This document shows positions 25,881-35,503 of a DNA stretch of 63,812 nucleotides, piece after piece. Within the stretch, counting starts at the first letter, position 1. Each line of letters begins with the position of its first letter. The notes under the pieces were generated by a model. The model saw only the letters and a list, made by a program, of their open reading frames with translations. It was not told the DNA's origin and did not search any database. Made by a program: the position numbers and the translations under genes. This DNA comes from Clostridia bacterium (GTDB lineage Bacteria; Bacillota; Clostridia; Oscillospirales; CAG-272), in the NCBI GenBank assembly GCA_017483305.1, contig JAFULC010000052.1:1-63812 (forward strand), in the 5' to 3' direction.

Positions 25881-26246
25881 TTATTCGAAATCGGTGTAGA
25901 GCTTGTCAAGGTTATAAAACTCGCGCGCTTCTCTGTCAAACACGTGGACGATAACGCTCGCATAGTCAAGCACTCTCCAGTTGCCGCCCTTGCCCTCTGC
26001 TCTTATGGGCTGAACTCCCGCAAGACCGAGCTTGTACTCTACCTCGTCGGCAAGCGAGCGCACGTGAGTGCTCGTGTTACCGTTTGCAAGCACGAAGTAG
26101 TCGGCGATGATTGTCTTGTCGCCAACCTTGATTACCTTTACGTCCTTTGCCTTTTTGTTGTCAAGGACCTCGGCGATGGCAGCCGCCAGCTCCTCGGGCT
26201 CGGCTCCAACCAAGGACTTTATTTCTTCATTTCTGATCTCTTCCAT
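25881..26246 (-). CDS. rsfS: ribosome silencing factor RsfS
   Basis: A 121-residue protein of the Iojap/RsfS family. It binds ribosomal protein L14 on the 50S subunit, blocks subunit joining and so lowers translation in poor nutrient conditions. Characteristic sequences: IIADYFVLANGNTSTHVRSLADEV, EGKGGNWRVLDYASVIVHVF and AREFYNLDKLY. It is the last gene of a minus-strand run after yqeK and nadD, a standard Firmicutes order. Confidence 0.95.
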   Translation of the reverse strand: MEEIRNEEIKSLVGAEPEELAAAIAEVLDNKKAKDVKVIKVGDKTIIADYFVLANGNTSTHVRSLADEVEYKLGLAGVQPIRAEGKGGNWRVLDYASVIVHVFDREAREFYNLDKLYTDFE

Positions 26247-26264
26247 ATCTGTTCCTTTCTTTTT

Positions 26265-26897
26265 TTAGCTGTTTTTCAGCTCGGAAATTATCGAATTTTT
26301 TGCTTTTAGAGTACAAGAGCTGATGACCTTTCCTCTTTTGGTCAGATCTGCGATCGTTATCTCAAACGAATGCAGAATAACGCGGTTTAAGTGGTCTATC
26401 TGCTCCTTTTTAGACATTTTTTCGGGTCGTGCCAAGAAAAATTCGTTTCGCAACGCTACGCAATCTTCATAAGTTCTCGTTTCGTCGATATAGTCGGCAA
26501 GATAGATTATCTTTTCGGCAAGAGTCATATTTTCCCTGCCCATCGTGTGATATTTCACCGCGTTTATAAGCATTTCGTCGGCAAACTCGGGGTATCTCTC
26601 GGGAATGACGAGCGCCGCAGTCACCGAATGAAGCGTTGCGGGACAATCGAGCTCCTCCTTTGTTGGCTTGATGCCGTGGAGGCGGAATATCTCTATCTGC
26701 TCGCCCGTGGAAAGCTCCTTTGTCACGTCGTGCAGCAAAGCTGCCGCGCGCAGAATGCTCTCGCTTTCAGGACAATATATCGCGGCGATCCTCGCCGCCA
26801 TTTTCTCAACTCCGAGAGTGTGCTCGAATCGACGGGCTGACATAGCCGTCCCGATCTTCGATCTCAAAAGGTCTATCTGCTCATCCGTATATCTCAT
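26265..26897 (-). CDS. yqeK: YqeK-type HD phosphohydrolase (Ap4A hydrolase)
   Basis: A 210-residue HD-domain enzyme; YqeK proteins hydrolyse diadenosine tetraphosphate symmetrically. Metal ligands are in RRFEHTLGVEKMA, the HD pair in ALLHDVTKEL, and further ligands in HSVTAALV and KYHTMGRENM. It is a little longer than usual because of a C-terminal extension after ITIADLTKRGK. It overlaps nadD by four bases (ATGA), so translational coupling is likely. Confidence 0.9.
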   Translation of the reverse strand: MRYTDEQIDLLRSKIGTAMSARRFEHTLGVEKMAARIAAIYCPESESILRAAALLHDVTKELSTGEQIEIFRLHGIKPTKEELDCPATLHSVTAALVIPERYPEFADEMLINAVKYHTMGRENMTLAEKIIYLADYIDETRTYEDCVALRNEFFLARPEKMSKKEQIDHLNRVILHSFEITIADLTKRGKVISSCTLKAKNSIISELKNS

Positions 26898-27499
26898 TTT
26901 GCGTACAGTCCCTTTTCTTTAATGTATTCGGCTACCGCGGGAGGCACAAGTCCCGTGATATCCTCTCCGTTTCCTATTTTTGCTCTTACCTCGCTTGACG
27001 ATACGACAACTGCGGGGGCGTTTATTCTGACCACGTTTTTGCCGTATTTGTTGCGATATTCGGTGATCTTTGCAACCAGCTTCTCGTCAACCTCGGCATC
27101 CTCCTCACGACGAATATACGTGGGATAGGCAAGCCTGAATATCTCGTCGGGATCCCTCCACTGATCGAGCGTGAGGATCATATCCGTGCCGCAGAGCAAG
27201 AAAAGTCTGCGGTCAGAGTCCGAAAGATGCCTTAAGGTATCCACCGTATAGCTTTTTCCCTCGCGGCGCATTTCGAGATCGCTGACTATGACGCCCTCCA
27301 CACCCTCAAAGGCAAGCTCGCACATTCTGAGTCTGTCGGCGTTGCTCGCGCCCACACTCATTTCCTTGTGCGGACTGACACCCGTCGGGATAACGAAGAG
27401 CACGTCAAGCCACATCTGGCTCATAAACGCCTTCGCCGCCTCGACGTGTCCTATGTGTATCGGTGAAAACGTGCCGCCGTAAATTCCTACTCTCAGCAT
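26894..27499 (-). CDS. nadD: nicotinate-nucleotide adenylyltransferase
   Basis: A 201-residue enzyme that adenylates nicotinate mononucleotide in NAD synthesis. The nucleotidyltransferase motif GIYGGTFSPIHIGHV lies at the N-terminus and the second signature SSSEVRAKI near the C-terminus. PTGVSPHKE and FLLCGTDMILTLDQWRD are typical. It starts one base after the stop of yhbY. Confidence 0.95.
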   Translation of the reverse strand: MLRVGIYGGTFSPIHIGHVEAAKAFMSQMWLDVLFVIPTGVSPHKEMSVGASNADRLRMCELAFEGVEGVIVSDLEMRREGKSYTVDTLRHLSDSDRRLFLLCGTDMILTLDQWRDPDEIFRLAYPTYIRREEDAEVDEKLVAKITEYRNKYGKNVVRINAPAVVVSSSEVRAKIGNGEDITGLVPPAVAEYIKEKGLYAK

Positions 27500-27500
27500 A

Positions 27501-27794
27501 TTATCTCGGAAGCTCTATCGTCTTTTTGTCCTTCGACTCACGGTAGAGCACTATTTTTCTACCAATCGCGGAAACTCCCTCTGCTCCGAGCGCTTCGCAA
27601 AGCTTATCGAGCGCCTCACGGGGAATTTCGCCGCTATTCTCAAGCACGGTCAGCTTAACAAGCTCGCGCGCTTCAAGGGCATCGGATACCGTTTTGATAA
27701 GATTTTCGGTGATTCCGCCCTTGCCTATCTGCATTATCGCGGGACAGGACTGACCAAGTCCGCGAAGATATGCTCTCTGTTTTGACGTTATCAT
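27501..27794 (-). CDS. yhbY: YhbY/CRS1 RNA-binding protein
   Basis: A 97-residue single-domain CRM RNA-binding protein associated with pre-50S ribosomal particles. Motifs: LTSKQRAYLRGLGQ-type start (here ITSKQRAYLRGLGQS), IGKGGITENLI, and IGRKIVLYRES. The start at 27794 is supported by CAGGAG; a longer frame would overlap rdgB. Confidence 0.93.
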   Translation of the reverse strand: MITSKQRAYLRGLGQSCPAIMQIGKGGITENLIKTVSDALEARELVKLTVLENSGEIPREALDKLCEALGAEGVSAIGRKIVLYRESKDKKTIELPR

Positions 27795-27810
27795 ATTTTT
27801 TCTCCTGTGA

Positions 27811-28416
27811 TCATTCGGCAAGCTCAAGTGCTTTAAGCTTCTCGGCAAACGCCGCGATGGCGTTTCCTCTGTGGCTTACCTTGTTCTTTTCTTCGGGTGT
27901 GACCTCTGCGAGAGTTTTGTTGAACTCTGGGAAATAGAACAGCGGATCGTATCCAAATCCACCCTCTCCGTGTCTTTCCTTGAGTATCTCGCCCTCAACG
28001 TATCCTCGGACTACTATCGGCTCATAGCCGTATTTCTCGGGGAAAACGCAGGCTATGCAGCAAACGAATCTCGCGCTACGGTCGGTCTTGTCCTCAAGAT
28101 TTTTGAGGAGAAGATCGTTATTTGCCTCGTCATCGCCGTGCTCTCCCGCATATCTTGCGCTGTAAACCCCGGGCGCGCCGCCAAGTGCGTCGACCTCAAG
28201 TCCCGAGTCGTCGCCGACACCGATATATCCCGATCCTGCCGCCACTCTTGCCTTGATAAGTGCGTTTTCCTCGAAGGTCACTCCGTCCTCCTCTATCTCG
28301 CCGTAGATCCCTACGTCGTCAAGAGAAAGTATTTCGATCCCCTCAATATATTGCGAGAGCAGAATTTGCAGCTCGGCTTTTTTCTTTTTGTTTCTTGATG
28401 CTAATACTATTTTCAT
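27811..28416 (-). CDS. rdgB: XTP/dITP diphosphatase RdgB
   Basis: A 201-residue house-cleaning nucleotide pyrophosphatase that removes XTP and dITP. Motifs: LASRNKKKKAEL, FEENALIKAR, VGDDSGLEVDALGGAPGVYSARYAG and the late segment FGYDPLFYFPEF with VSHRGNA. It is the canonical copy in this window; the fusion protein at 2851 is a divergent relative. The ATG at 28416 follows GGA; an ATG four codons earlier is possible. Confidence 0.95.
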   Translation of the reverse strand: MKIVLASRNKKKKAELQILLSQYIEGIEILSLDDVGIYGEIEEDGVTFEENALIKARVAAGSGYIGVGDDSGLEVDALGGAPGVYSARYAGEHGDDEANNDLLLKNLEDKTDRSARFVCCIACVFPEKYGYEPIVVRGYVEGEILKERHGEGGFGYDPLFYFPEFNKTLAEVTPEEKNKVSHRGNAIAAFAEKLKALELAE

Positions 28417-28434
28417 ATTGAATTCCATTTGGGG

Positions 28435-28620
28435 CTCTGCCCCAAGCCCTGCTTAGAAACTTTTTGGAAAAAAGTTTCTAAGAACTTCAAAAACTTTCGA
28501 TAAGTAATAGGTAAAAGAGCTATTTGCTCTCACCGTTTTAAAGCCTAAACCGTCTGTATTTTAATCTATCCTTCGGGAAGTTCTTTGGAGAGCGCGAGAA
28601 CAATTCTCGCTCGCCTCCCC
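28435..28620 (-). repeat. intergenic repeat between ftsY and rdgB
   Basis: Read on the minus strand: a GCGAGAATTGTTCTCGC hairpin, the conserved tail from ACTTCC through GGATAG to ACGGTTTAGG (28580-28535), a TTAGAAACTT/AAGTTTCTAA hairpin, and GGGGCAGAGCCCC next to rdgB. This is the fullest relative of the pheS copy at 15615-15835. No coding frame here is credible. Confidence 0.65.
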
Positions 28621-28621
28621 C

Positions 28622-29920
28622 TCACTCAAAAAGCGCGTCGACAAACTGCTTTGCATCGAACTGTTGCATATCGTCGATCTTCTCGCCGACGCCGATAAAC
28701 TTGACGGGAATACCGAGCTCGCGCTTGATCGAGATCACGATACCGCCCTTGGCGGTTCCGTCGAGCTTATTGAGGGTAATACCCGTGATGTTTGCCGCCT
28801 TGCTGAACTCCTTTGCCTGAATGATCGCGTTCTGACCCGTAGTCGCATCGAGAACGAGCAAATTCTCGCGAGACGCATCGGGCAGCTCGCGGTCGATAAC
28901 GCGGTTGATCTTCGCAAGCTCGTTCATAAGATTGGTCTTATTGTGAAGTCTGCCTGCGGTGTCGATAATGAGCACGTCGGCTTCCTTCTTCTTGGCGTAA
29001 TTGATCGCGTCGAATACGACTGCCGCGGGGTCACTTCCCTCGCTTTGCTTCACGATGTCGACCTTGGCTCTGTTACACCAGACCTCAAGCTGATCTATTG
29101 CCGCCGCTCTGAAGGTATCTGCCGCAGCAACTACGACCTTTTTACCTGCGAGACGAAGTCTCTTGGAGATTTTACCGATGCTTGTGGTCTTTCCCGCGCC
29201 GTTGACTCCGATAACGAGCACGACCGAGGGGGTAGTCTCGAGCTTCAAGGGCTGATGCTCGCCGATCATATCGCCGAGTATTTCCTTGAGGGTGTCGAGC
29301 ACCTGATCCTTTTCCTTGAGTCTGCCGTCCTTGATCCTGTCGCGAAGCTCCTCGATGATCTCCTCGGTCGCACCAACTCCTACGTCTGCCATGATCAAGA
29401 GCTCCTCGAGCTCCTCAAGCAGATCCTCGTCGACTCTGACGAAGTTCTTGAGCAGATCGTTGACCGATCCGAAAAGTGCTTTTTTTGTTTTGGAGAGTCC
29501 GTTTTTGAGCTTTTCCCAGAAGGATATCTTTTCCTCGGGCTCTTCCTCATCATCTGCTTCTGCTTCGGACTCCTCTGCGATTTCCTCGGTGGGCTCATCT
29601 ACAGCTTCTTCGGATTCTTCCTCGGGGTTCGCTTCAGTCTCCCCGATTTCCTCGGGATCCTCGCCTGCGAGGCTTTCAAAGTCGATGAAGTCGCCGTCAT
29701 AGTCGAGCGGAGTGACGTTTTCGTACTCCTCTTTGTGCTCTTCCTCGAATTTTTCAGCCGCCGCGATCTCCTCCTCGGTCAGCTCGTCTTCACCGTCCAT
29801 AAGCGAATCGAGATCTATCGGCTCGCCGTCCTCGGTATCGACCGCCCCGTTTTCGCGAAGCTCCTCGTCTTCCTTTTTGTTCTTATCCTTTTTGCCAAAA
29901 AGCTTATTCAAAAATGCCAT
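28622..29920 (-). CDS. ftsY: signal recognition particle receptor FtsY
   Basis: The SRP receptor GTPase that docks SRP-ribosome complexes at the membrane. Residues 1 to about 150 form a very acidic A domain, and the NG domain follows: P-loop GVNGAGKTTSIGK, DTFRAAAIDQL, DTAGRLHNK, and the guanine-specificity motif NKLDGTAKGG. The protein has 432 residues. Its start overlaps the 3' end of smc by 17 bases. The smc-ftsY order is standard in Firmicutes. Confidence 0.97.
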   Translation of the reverse strand: MAFLNKLFGKKDKNKKEDEELRENGAVDTEDGEPIDLDSLMDGEDELTEEEIAAAEKFEEEHKEEYENVTPLDYDGDFIDFESLAGEDPEEIGETEANPEEESEEAVDEPTEEIAEESEAEADDEEEPEEKISFWEKLKNGLSKTKKALFGSVNDLLKNFVRVDEDLLEELEELLIMADVGVGATEEIIEELRDRIKDGRLKEKDQVLDTLKEILGDMIGEHQPLKLETTPSVVLVIGVNGAGKTTSIGKISKRLRLAGKKVVVAAADTFRAAAIDQLEVWCNRAKVDIVKQSEGSDPAAVVFDAINYAKKKEADVLIIDTAGRLHNKTNLMNELAKINRVIDRELPDASRENLLVLDATTGQNAIIQAKEFSKAANITGITLNKLDGTAKGGIVISIKRELGIPVKFIGVGEKIDDMQQFDAKQFVDALFE

Positions 29921-32900
29921 TCCATTCACCGTCCTTCTTCTTCTCGACGTCCTTGACGTCAAGCGTGAGTATCTTGGATATACCGCGCTCGGGCATGGTT
30001 ACGCCGTACAGTCTGGTCGCCGCTGCCATAGTGCCTCGGCGGTGTGTGATCATGATAAACTGTGTGCCGTCGGAATATCTCTTTATGTATTGTGCAAGTC
30101 GCTCTACGTTGACCTCATCAAGCGCCGCCTCGATTTCGTCGAGGATACAGAAGGGCGTGGGGTTGACCTTGAGCGTTGCAAAGAAGAGCGCGACTCCGAT
30201 AAACGCCTGCTCTCCACCCGAAAGCTGCATCAGATTCTTGATGATCTTTCCGGGAGGTGCCGCCTTGATCTCGATTCCGCTCTCGAGCACGTTTTCGGGA
30301 TCGGTGAGGTATATCTCGGCAGATCCGCCTCCGAAGAGCTCGGAGAAGGTCTTACCGAAGTTCTCGTTGATCTGGTCAAACGCGGTGACAAAGGCGGTCT
30401 TCATTTCCTTTTCGAGCTTGGTGATGATACCTATAAGCTCTTCCTTGGATTTCTCGAGATCCTTTATCTGCTCGTTCATATAGTCGTAACGCGCCTTGAG
30501 CTCCTTATACTTATTGACAGCATCGAGGTCCACACTACCGATATGACGGAGCTTGTTCTGGCACTCGATCTGCGTCTTGGCGTATTCGGGGCGGTTTTCC
30601 GCGGTTACTGCGGGATAGTTAAGCGCGACCGCGTCGGCTCTCGTCAGCTCGTAGTCGTCCCAGAGCTTGCCTGCGACCTTATCGTATTTGTCCTGAAGTC
30701 CCTCGAGCTTCGCCTGATTGGTCGTATGAACGCGGAAGATGAGCTCCTTTTCCGCCATCTTATCGCGCATCATAGTGTTGATCTCGTTGAGCTTCTTTTC
30801 AAATTCGAGATTGCCCTCCTCGACCTCGGCACGCTTTGCGTTAAGCATATCGAGCTCGGACTGGCACTCGGTATATTTCTTGCGGTTTTCGGTCTGCGCG
30901 ACCGTGAGGTTATCGATCTGTGCGCGGTAGCTTCCGATTCGGTCGTTTGCCGCTCTCATATCCTCCTCGCACACGCGTATTCTCTCGAGGGATACCTCGA
31001 GCAGTGCCTTCGCCGTTTCGATATCCTTCTGAATTTCGCTTGTGCGGATCACGTTTGCAGTCTTTTCGTCCTCGAGCGCCTTGAGTCTGTCCTCAGCATC
31101 GACCTTTTCGTTATGCTTTGCCAGGCGGACTGCGGTGAACTCCTCGACTCGCTTGTTCTGCGACTCCTCTTCTCTCTTAAGCGCGGCGAGGTCGTCCTCG
31201 TACCGCTCGCTCATTCTGACTATCTGCTCGTAATCGGCGTTGAGCTTTTCAAGCAGAGATTTATTCGATTCATACTGACCCGTAAGCTTTTCAAGTCCCT
31301 GCATCTCTGTGTTTTTGAGCACGTTGATGAGGTCCTTGCGGTCGGCGAGATCGGTGCGACGGTCGGTGAGATCGGTGAGTCTTTCTTTAAGCTCTGCCGC
31401 CTCGCTCTGAAGCTTTTTGAGCTTCTTTTCAAGCTCCTCGGACTCGCTCTTAAGCCTCTTGATCTCGTCGGCTCTCGACAGAATGCCTCCGCCCTGCTTT
31501 ACAGAACCGCCCGTAAACGAGCCGCCCGCGTTGATCTGCTGACCGTCGAGGGTGACGACTCTGACCTTATAGTTAAGTCGTTTTGCCATTACGGTGGCGT
31601 TGTCTATGCTATCGAATACCAGCGTTCTGCCGAGCAGAGAGCTGATAACGCTTCTGAATTTTTCTTCTCCACCGCAAAGCTCGTCGGCTCTGCCGATATA
31701 GCCCGCAAAGCCGCGCGCATCGCGCATTTCGGGGGTCTCGGTCTGAGGTCTCATAGAGGTCAGAGGAAAAAAGGTTGCTCTTCCCGCTTCTCCGCGCTTG
31801 AGGGCGAACATTGCCGCCTTTGCCGTCTCCTCGTCCTCAACGACGATATTCTGGAGATTCATTCCGAGCGCGGTCTCAACTGCGGTGACGTACTTTGTGT
31901 CAACGGTGATGACCTTGGAGAGAGGTCCGTAGATCTTGCCGCAGGGCGCGCCGTTTCGGTCTGTGATCTTGCCCGCGCTGTAGCTGTTCATTACGAATCG
32001 GACCGAATTATTATATCCTTCAAACTGCTCCTCCATCGCCTTCATGGTCTTTATTCTCTGAAGGATCGACTCAAGGCGGAGCGTTTTGTTATTTATCTCA
32101 TCGTATTTTTCACCGAGATCGGAATTGAGGTCGGTGAGCTGACGGTCGAGTGCATCATTTTCCCCGTCGATCTCTGTGATCGCGTCGGAATACTCGTCTA
32201 CGGTCTTTTGCTTGGAGGCGATAGCCTTCTCGAGCCTTGCAGACTCCTCTCCGTAACGCTCTATATCACCGAGTATGTCGGCGTTTCGGTCGCTTCCGCT
32301 CTCGCGTGAGTTTTCAAGGACGGATATACGGACCTTGATGTCGACTGCTGCCTCCTCGGCGCTCTTGATGTCTGCAAATGCGGTGTCTATCGCCTTGTCC
32401 AAGCGGTCGATATTGCACTTTTCGTCGAAGATGCTGTCCTCGATGCTCTCGGCTCTCTCATGCGCCTCAGACAAGGTCGTCTCAAGCGCCGCGATCTTCT
32501 CGCGGTGGGCGTCCGACTTTATCTTTTCTTCCGCTAGATTGTTTTTAGCAGAGGTGACCGACTGCTTTGCGGTCTCGATGAGCTCGTCCGTGTGCTTTAT
32601 CGTAGTGTCATTGACTCTGAATTCGCTATCGAGTCTGAACACCTCGCTTGTCTGCTCTTTTATAAGATTGAGAAGCTGGGAGTGCGCGATCTTACCGTTC
32701 TGAGAAGCCTCGTAGAGCTTGGCGTTTCTCGCGTCGAGCGACTGCATAGAGTCCTCTGCGTTCTTAAGATCAAACTCGGAGCGGCGGAGCGCCTCCTCTG
32801 CCGCGCTTATATCGGCGCGGTATTTTTCGGTGTCGAAAAGCCAAAGGCTGACGTCGACCTTCTTCTTGATCTCCATAAGCTCAAGCGCCTTTTTCGCCTT

Positions 32901-33554
32901 CTCGGATTCCTTTTCGAGCGGTCCGACCTGCGCGGCGACCTCGGCAAACACGTCGTTGATTCTGACCATATTATCCTCGGTCTGCTTGAGCTTGCGCTCT
33001 GCCTCGGTCTTTTTATGCCTGAACTTCGCGATTCCCGACGCGTCCTCGAAAATGTCTCTCCTCTCCTCGCTCTTTTTTGACACCATATCGGCAATTCTGC
33101 CCTGTCCGATGATCGAATAGCCGTCTCGACCGATACCCGTATTCAAAAAGAGCTCGTAAATGTCACGCAGTCTTACTGCGCGGCGGTTTATGTAATATTC
33201 ACTTTCTCCTGCACGGAAATAACGTCTGGTGACGGTCACCTCGTCGTAGGGGCACTCAAGCCTTGTTCCTACGGTGTTATCGAAGGTAACCGATACCTCG
33301 GCATAGCCCATCGGCTTACGGCTGTCCGCTCCGCCGAAGATGACGTCCTCCATCTTGGTGCCTCGGAGAGTTTTTGAGGATATCTCACCGAGAACCCAAC
33401 GCATAGCGTCGGCTATATTTGATTTTCCGCTTCCGTTAGGTCCTACGATGACCGTAACGCCTGTTCCCGAGTCCTCGCTAGACGAATCGAAGACGAGCTT
33501 TGTCTTATCGGGAAAGGATTTGAATCCTTGCATTTCTATTGACTTAAGATACAA
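29904..33554 (-). CDS. smc: chromosome segregation protein SMC
   Basis: A 1216-residue condensin ATPase that loops and compacts the chromosome with ScpA and ScpB (encoded at 48720-50191). In order: Walker A GPNGSGKSN near residue 38, long coiled coil, hinge near 500-680 (CGKIYGPLSKVI, FTGGSV), second coiled coil, ABC signature MQLSGGEQAF, and Walker B FCILDEIEAALDE. Length is slightly above the usual 1190. The downstream ftsY overlaps it. Confidence 0.98.
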   Translation of the reverse strand: MYLKSIEMQGFKSFPDKTKLVFDSSSEDSGTGVTVIVGPNGSGKSNIADAMRWVLGEISSKTLRGTKMEDVIFGGADSRKPMGYAEVSVTFDNTVGTRLECPYDEVTVTRRYFRAGESEYYINRRAVRLRDIYELFLNTGIGRDGYSIIGQGRIADMVSKKSEERRDIFEDASGIAKFRHKKTEAERKLKQTEDNMVRINDVFAEVAAQVGPLEKESEKAKKALELMEIKKKVDVSLWLFDTEKYRADISAAEEALRRSEFDLKNAEDSMQSLDARNAKLYEASQNGKIAHSQLLNLIKEQTSEVFRLDSEFRVNDTTIKHTDELIETAKQSVTSAKNNLAEEKIKSDAHREKIAALETTLSEAHERAESIEDSIFDEKCNIDRLDKAIDTAFADIKSAEEAAVDIKVRISVLENSRESGSDRNADILGDIERYGEESARLEKAIASKQKTVDEYSDAITEIDGENDALDRQLTDLNSDLGEKYDEINNKTLRLESILQRIKTMKAMEEQFEGYNNSVRFVMNSYSAGKITDRNGAPCGKIYGPLSKVITVDTKYVTAVETALGMNLQNIVVEDEETAKAAMFALKRGEAGRATFFPLTSMRPQTETPEMRDARGFAGYIGRADELCGGEEKFRSVISSLLGRTLVFDSIDNATVMAKRLNYKVRVVTLDGQQINAGGSFTGGSVKQGGGILSRADEIKRLKSESEELEKKLKKLQSEAAELKERLTDLTDRRTDLADRKDLINVLKNTEMQGLEKLTGQYESNKSLLEKLNADYEQIVRMSERYEDDLAALKREEESQNKRVEEFTAVRLAKHNEKVDAEDRLKALEDEKTANVIRTSEIQKDIETAKALLEVSLERIRVCEEDMRAANDRIGSYRAQIDNLTVAQTENRKKYTECQSELDMLNAKRAEVEEGNLEFEKKLNEINTMMRDKMAEKELIFRVHTTNQAKLEGLQDKYDKVAGKLWDDYELTRADAVALNYPAVTAENRPEYAKTQIECQNKLRHIGSVDLDAVNKYKELKARYDYMNEQIKDLEKSKEELIGIITKLEKEMKTAFVTAFDQINENFGKTFSELFGGGSAEIYLTDPENVLESGIEIKAAPPGKIIKNLMQLSGGEQAFIGVALFFATLKVNPTPFCILDEIEAALDEVNVERLAQYIKRYSDGTQFIMITHRRGTMAAATRLYGVTMPERGISKILTLDVKDVEKKKDGEWNGIFE

Positions 33555-33572
33555 AATATACCTCCGTCTGTT

Positions 33573-34610
33573 TTATTCTGTCAGTGCCAAGGTAATGCTT
33601 GGCACGTTTTTTTCTATGATAGTGATTTTTTTGGGCTTAAACTCCTCAAAAAGTCGCTTTTTGTTTCGGCTGTTCTGACCGATTGATTTTGAAAGCTCGC
33701 CTATCGGGACGGAAAACTCAAGCGTTTTTCCCGAGAGGTCCTTGCCGTTTGTCAACGTCTGCACAAGCTCCCGCATAATATCGTAGCAAAGCTCGCCCTC
33801 GACGAGCTCGCCGAGAGCCGCGTGATTTGCTCCACCCTTGACCTGCGATCCGTTGCTGAGGTTGTCTGATGCGCATAGCCCGATGCGGATGCACTCTACT
33901 CCTCTCTCTCTGAAGATCTTTAAGACCTCCTTTGAGCGAAATATGGCATCGTTCAGCTCGAGCATACTATACTCGCCCCGATCCGTCATATTGGCAAGCT
34001 CGGTGCCGAAAAACGTGACCGTGGGGTAAATTCTTGCTCCGACAGCGCCAAGATCGCATATTTTTTTCGCGGTCGCTATCTCTTTTTCGAGAGTTGAGCC
34101 CGGCAGACCTATCATCATCTGACCGATGAGCTCGTAGCCTGCGCCCGTGATCATTCTGCACGCGTCCTCGGCTTGCTTTGCCGTATGTCCTCGGTTTGAG
34201 AGCTCCAAGACCCCGTCGTCCATGCTTTGCAATCCGAGCTCGACGGTTTTGACCGAATAGCCCTGCAAAATGCTCATTATCTCGCCGTTTATATAGTCGG
34301 GGCGGGTCGACATACGTATCCCGCTGATCTTCGCTCTGCCGTCGTCCGCTCTTTTGACGTATTTCTCGGCAACATCGAGCAGATATATCATCAATTCACG
34401 GTCGATGCCCGTGAACGAGCCACCGAAATACGCGATCTCGACCTCGGCGGTCGGGTCCAGCGTATCAAGCGCAGCTTCGATCTCCCCTATCACGTCCTCG
34501 CGGTCGAATCTTTGCTTTCCCGAGATAGAGCGTTGATTGCAAAACACGCACATATTCGGGCATCCGAGGTGGGGGATGAAAATAGGGATATTTTTACGCT
34601 TAGTCTTCAT
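33573..34610 (-). CDS. radical SAM protein (Elp3-like)
   Basis: A 345-residue radical S-adenosylmethionine protein. The iron-sulfur cluster motif is CPNMCVFCNQ near residues 15-24, followed by EIAYFGGSFTGI, MSTRPDYI and ELGLQSMDDGVL. These match the Elp3/MiaB-like radical SAM core but the acetyltransferase domain of Elp3 is absent. The exact reaction is unknown. The gene overlaps rnc by 11 bases and lies before smc, a common clostridial arrangement. Confidence 0.85.
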   Translation of the reverse strand: MKTKRKNIPIFIPHLGCPNMCVFCNQRSISGKQRFDREDVIGEIEAALDTLDPTAEVEIAYFGGSFTGIDRELMIYLLDVAEKYVKRADDGRAKISGIRMSTRPDYINGEIMSILQGYSVKTVELGLQSMDDGVLELSNRGHTAKQAEDACRMITGAGYELIGQMMIGLPGSTLEKEIATAKKICDLGAVGARIYPTVTFFGTELANMTDRGEYSMLELNDAIFRSKEVLKIFRERGVECIRIGLCASDNLSNGSQVKGGANHAALGELVEGELCYDIMRELVQTLTNGKDLSGKTLEFSVPIGELSKSIGQNSRNKKRLFEEFKPKKITIIEKNVPSITLALTE

Positions 34611-35337
34611 TGCCGTTCGGGATAACGCTGAAGAGCTTTAACGCCTCCATAGCCGCGTTCTGCTCTGCCTCGCGCTTGCTTCTGCCCTCTCCGCGACCGA
34701 TCACGTTCGAATTGAGTCTCGCTTCAACGCGGAAGGTCTTCATGTGGTCGGGGCCGCTCTGACCGACGACGATATACTCGAGGAAATCGCCCTCTGCCTG
34801 CTGAACGAACTGCTGAAGCAGGCTCTTGGGGTCTCCTCCAAAGCCCTTGCTTTTACCGATGCTTTCGATCTCAACGCTGATGAACGGAAGCAGAAATTCT
34901 CTGACGGTCTCCATTCCACGCTCGCCCGCGTCCATATATATCGCCGCAAGCAGAGCCTCGAACGCATCTGCAAGTATGCTCTTGCGGCTTCTTCCGTTGT
35001 TTTTTTCTTCTCCTATTCCGAGAAGCAGATATTTTCCAAGCTCTATCTTCTCCGAATATCCTGCAAGTGCTCTTTCGCAGACCACCTCGGCTCTCATTCT
35101 GGTCAGCTCGCCCTCGGGGCAATCCTCAAACTTTGCGAACAGGTAATTGCTCGTTATAAGTGAGAGCACGCTATCGCCGAGGAATTCAAGTCTCTCGTTG
35201 CAATGCAGGTGATGATTTTTCAAGCCCGACTCGTTGGAATACGACGAGTGGGTCAGTGCGCGCTCGAGCAGGCTTCGGTTTTTAAATTTGTAGCCTATCC
35301 TCGCTTCGAGGTGGGCGCGATCGGGACGGTCGTTCAT
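34600..35337 (-). CDS. rnc: ribonuclease III
   Basis: A 245-residue double-strand-specific endoribonuclease that processes rRNA and regulates mRNAs. The signature NERLEFLGDSVLSLI and the second metal site in FEALLAAIYMDAG belong to the catalytic domain. The dsRNA-binding domain follows from about residue 165 (DPKSLLQQFVQ to GEGRSKREAEQNAAMEAL). The start at 35337 follows GGAGATTACG, the ribosome site at the end of leader copy C; an in-frame ATG four codons earlier would cover that site. Confidence 0.96.
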   Translation of the reverse strand: MNDRPDRAHLEARIGYKFKNRSLLERALTHSSYSNESGLKNHHLHCNERLEFLGDSVLSLITSNYLFAKFEDCPEGELTRMRAEVVCERALAGYSEKIELGKYLLLGIGEEKNNGRSRKSILADAFEALLAAIYMDAGERGMETVREFLLPFISVEIESIGKSKGFGGDPKSLLQQFVQQAEGDFLEYIVVGQSGPDHMKTFRVEARLNSNVIGRGEGRSKREAEQNAAMEALKLFSVIPNGNED

Positions 35338-35461
35338 CGTAATCTCCATTCCGCCGCTTACGGCGACATAACATAAATAGTAATCTATGAATTCTGCCGT
35401 AAAGGCAAAATCCTCGCGTGAAACTGTTTATTTCTCGTTCAGAAGGGAAAAGATTTCACGC
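35338..35461 (-). ncRNA. structured 5' leader, copy C (before rnc)
   Basis: Minus-strand copy. Helix 1 pairs GCGTGAAA (35461-35454) with TTTCACGC (35423-35416), outer span 46 nt as in the other copies. Helix 2 is GGATTTTGCC with GGCAGAATTC; the A-to-G change facing T keeps pairing. Helix 3 is TCGCC-GTAA-GCGGCGG, then AATGGAGATTACG and the rnc start. It fills most of the gap between plsX and rnc. Confidence 0.75.
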
Positions 35462-35503
35462 TATTCCTGAATTTTTCTTGCTTTTTTGGTTAAAATAAAG
35501 CGT

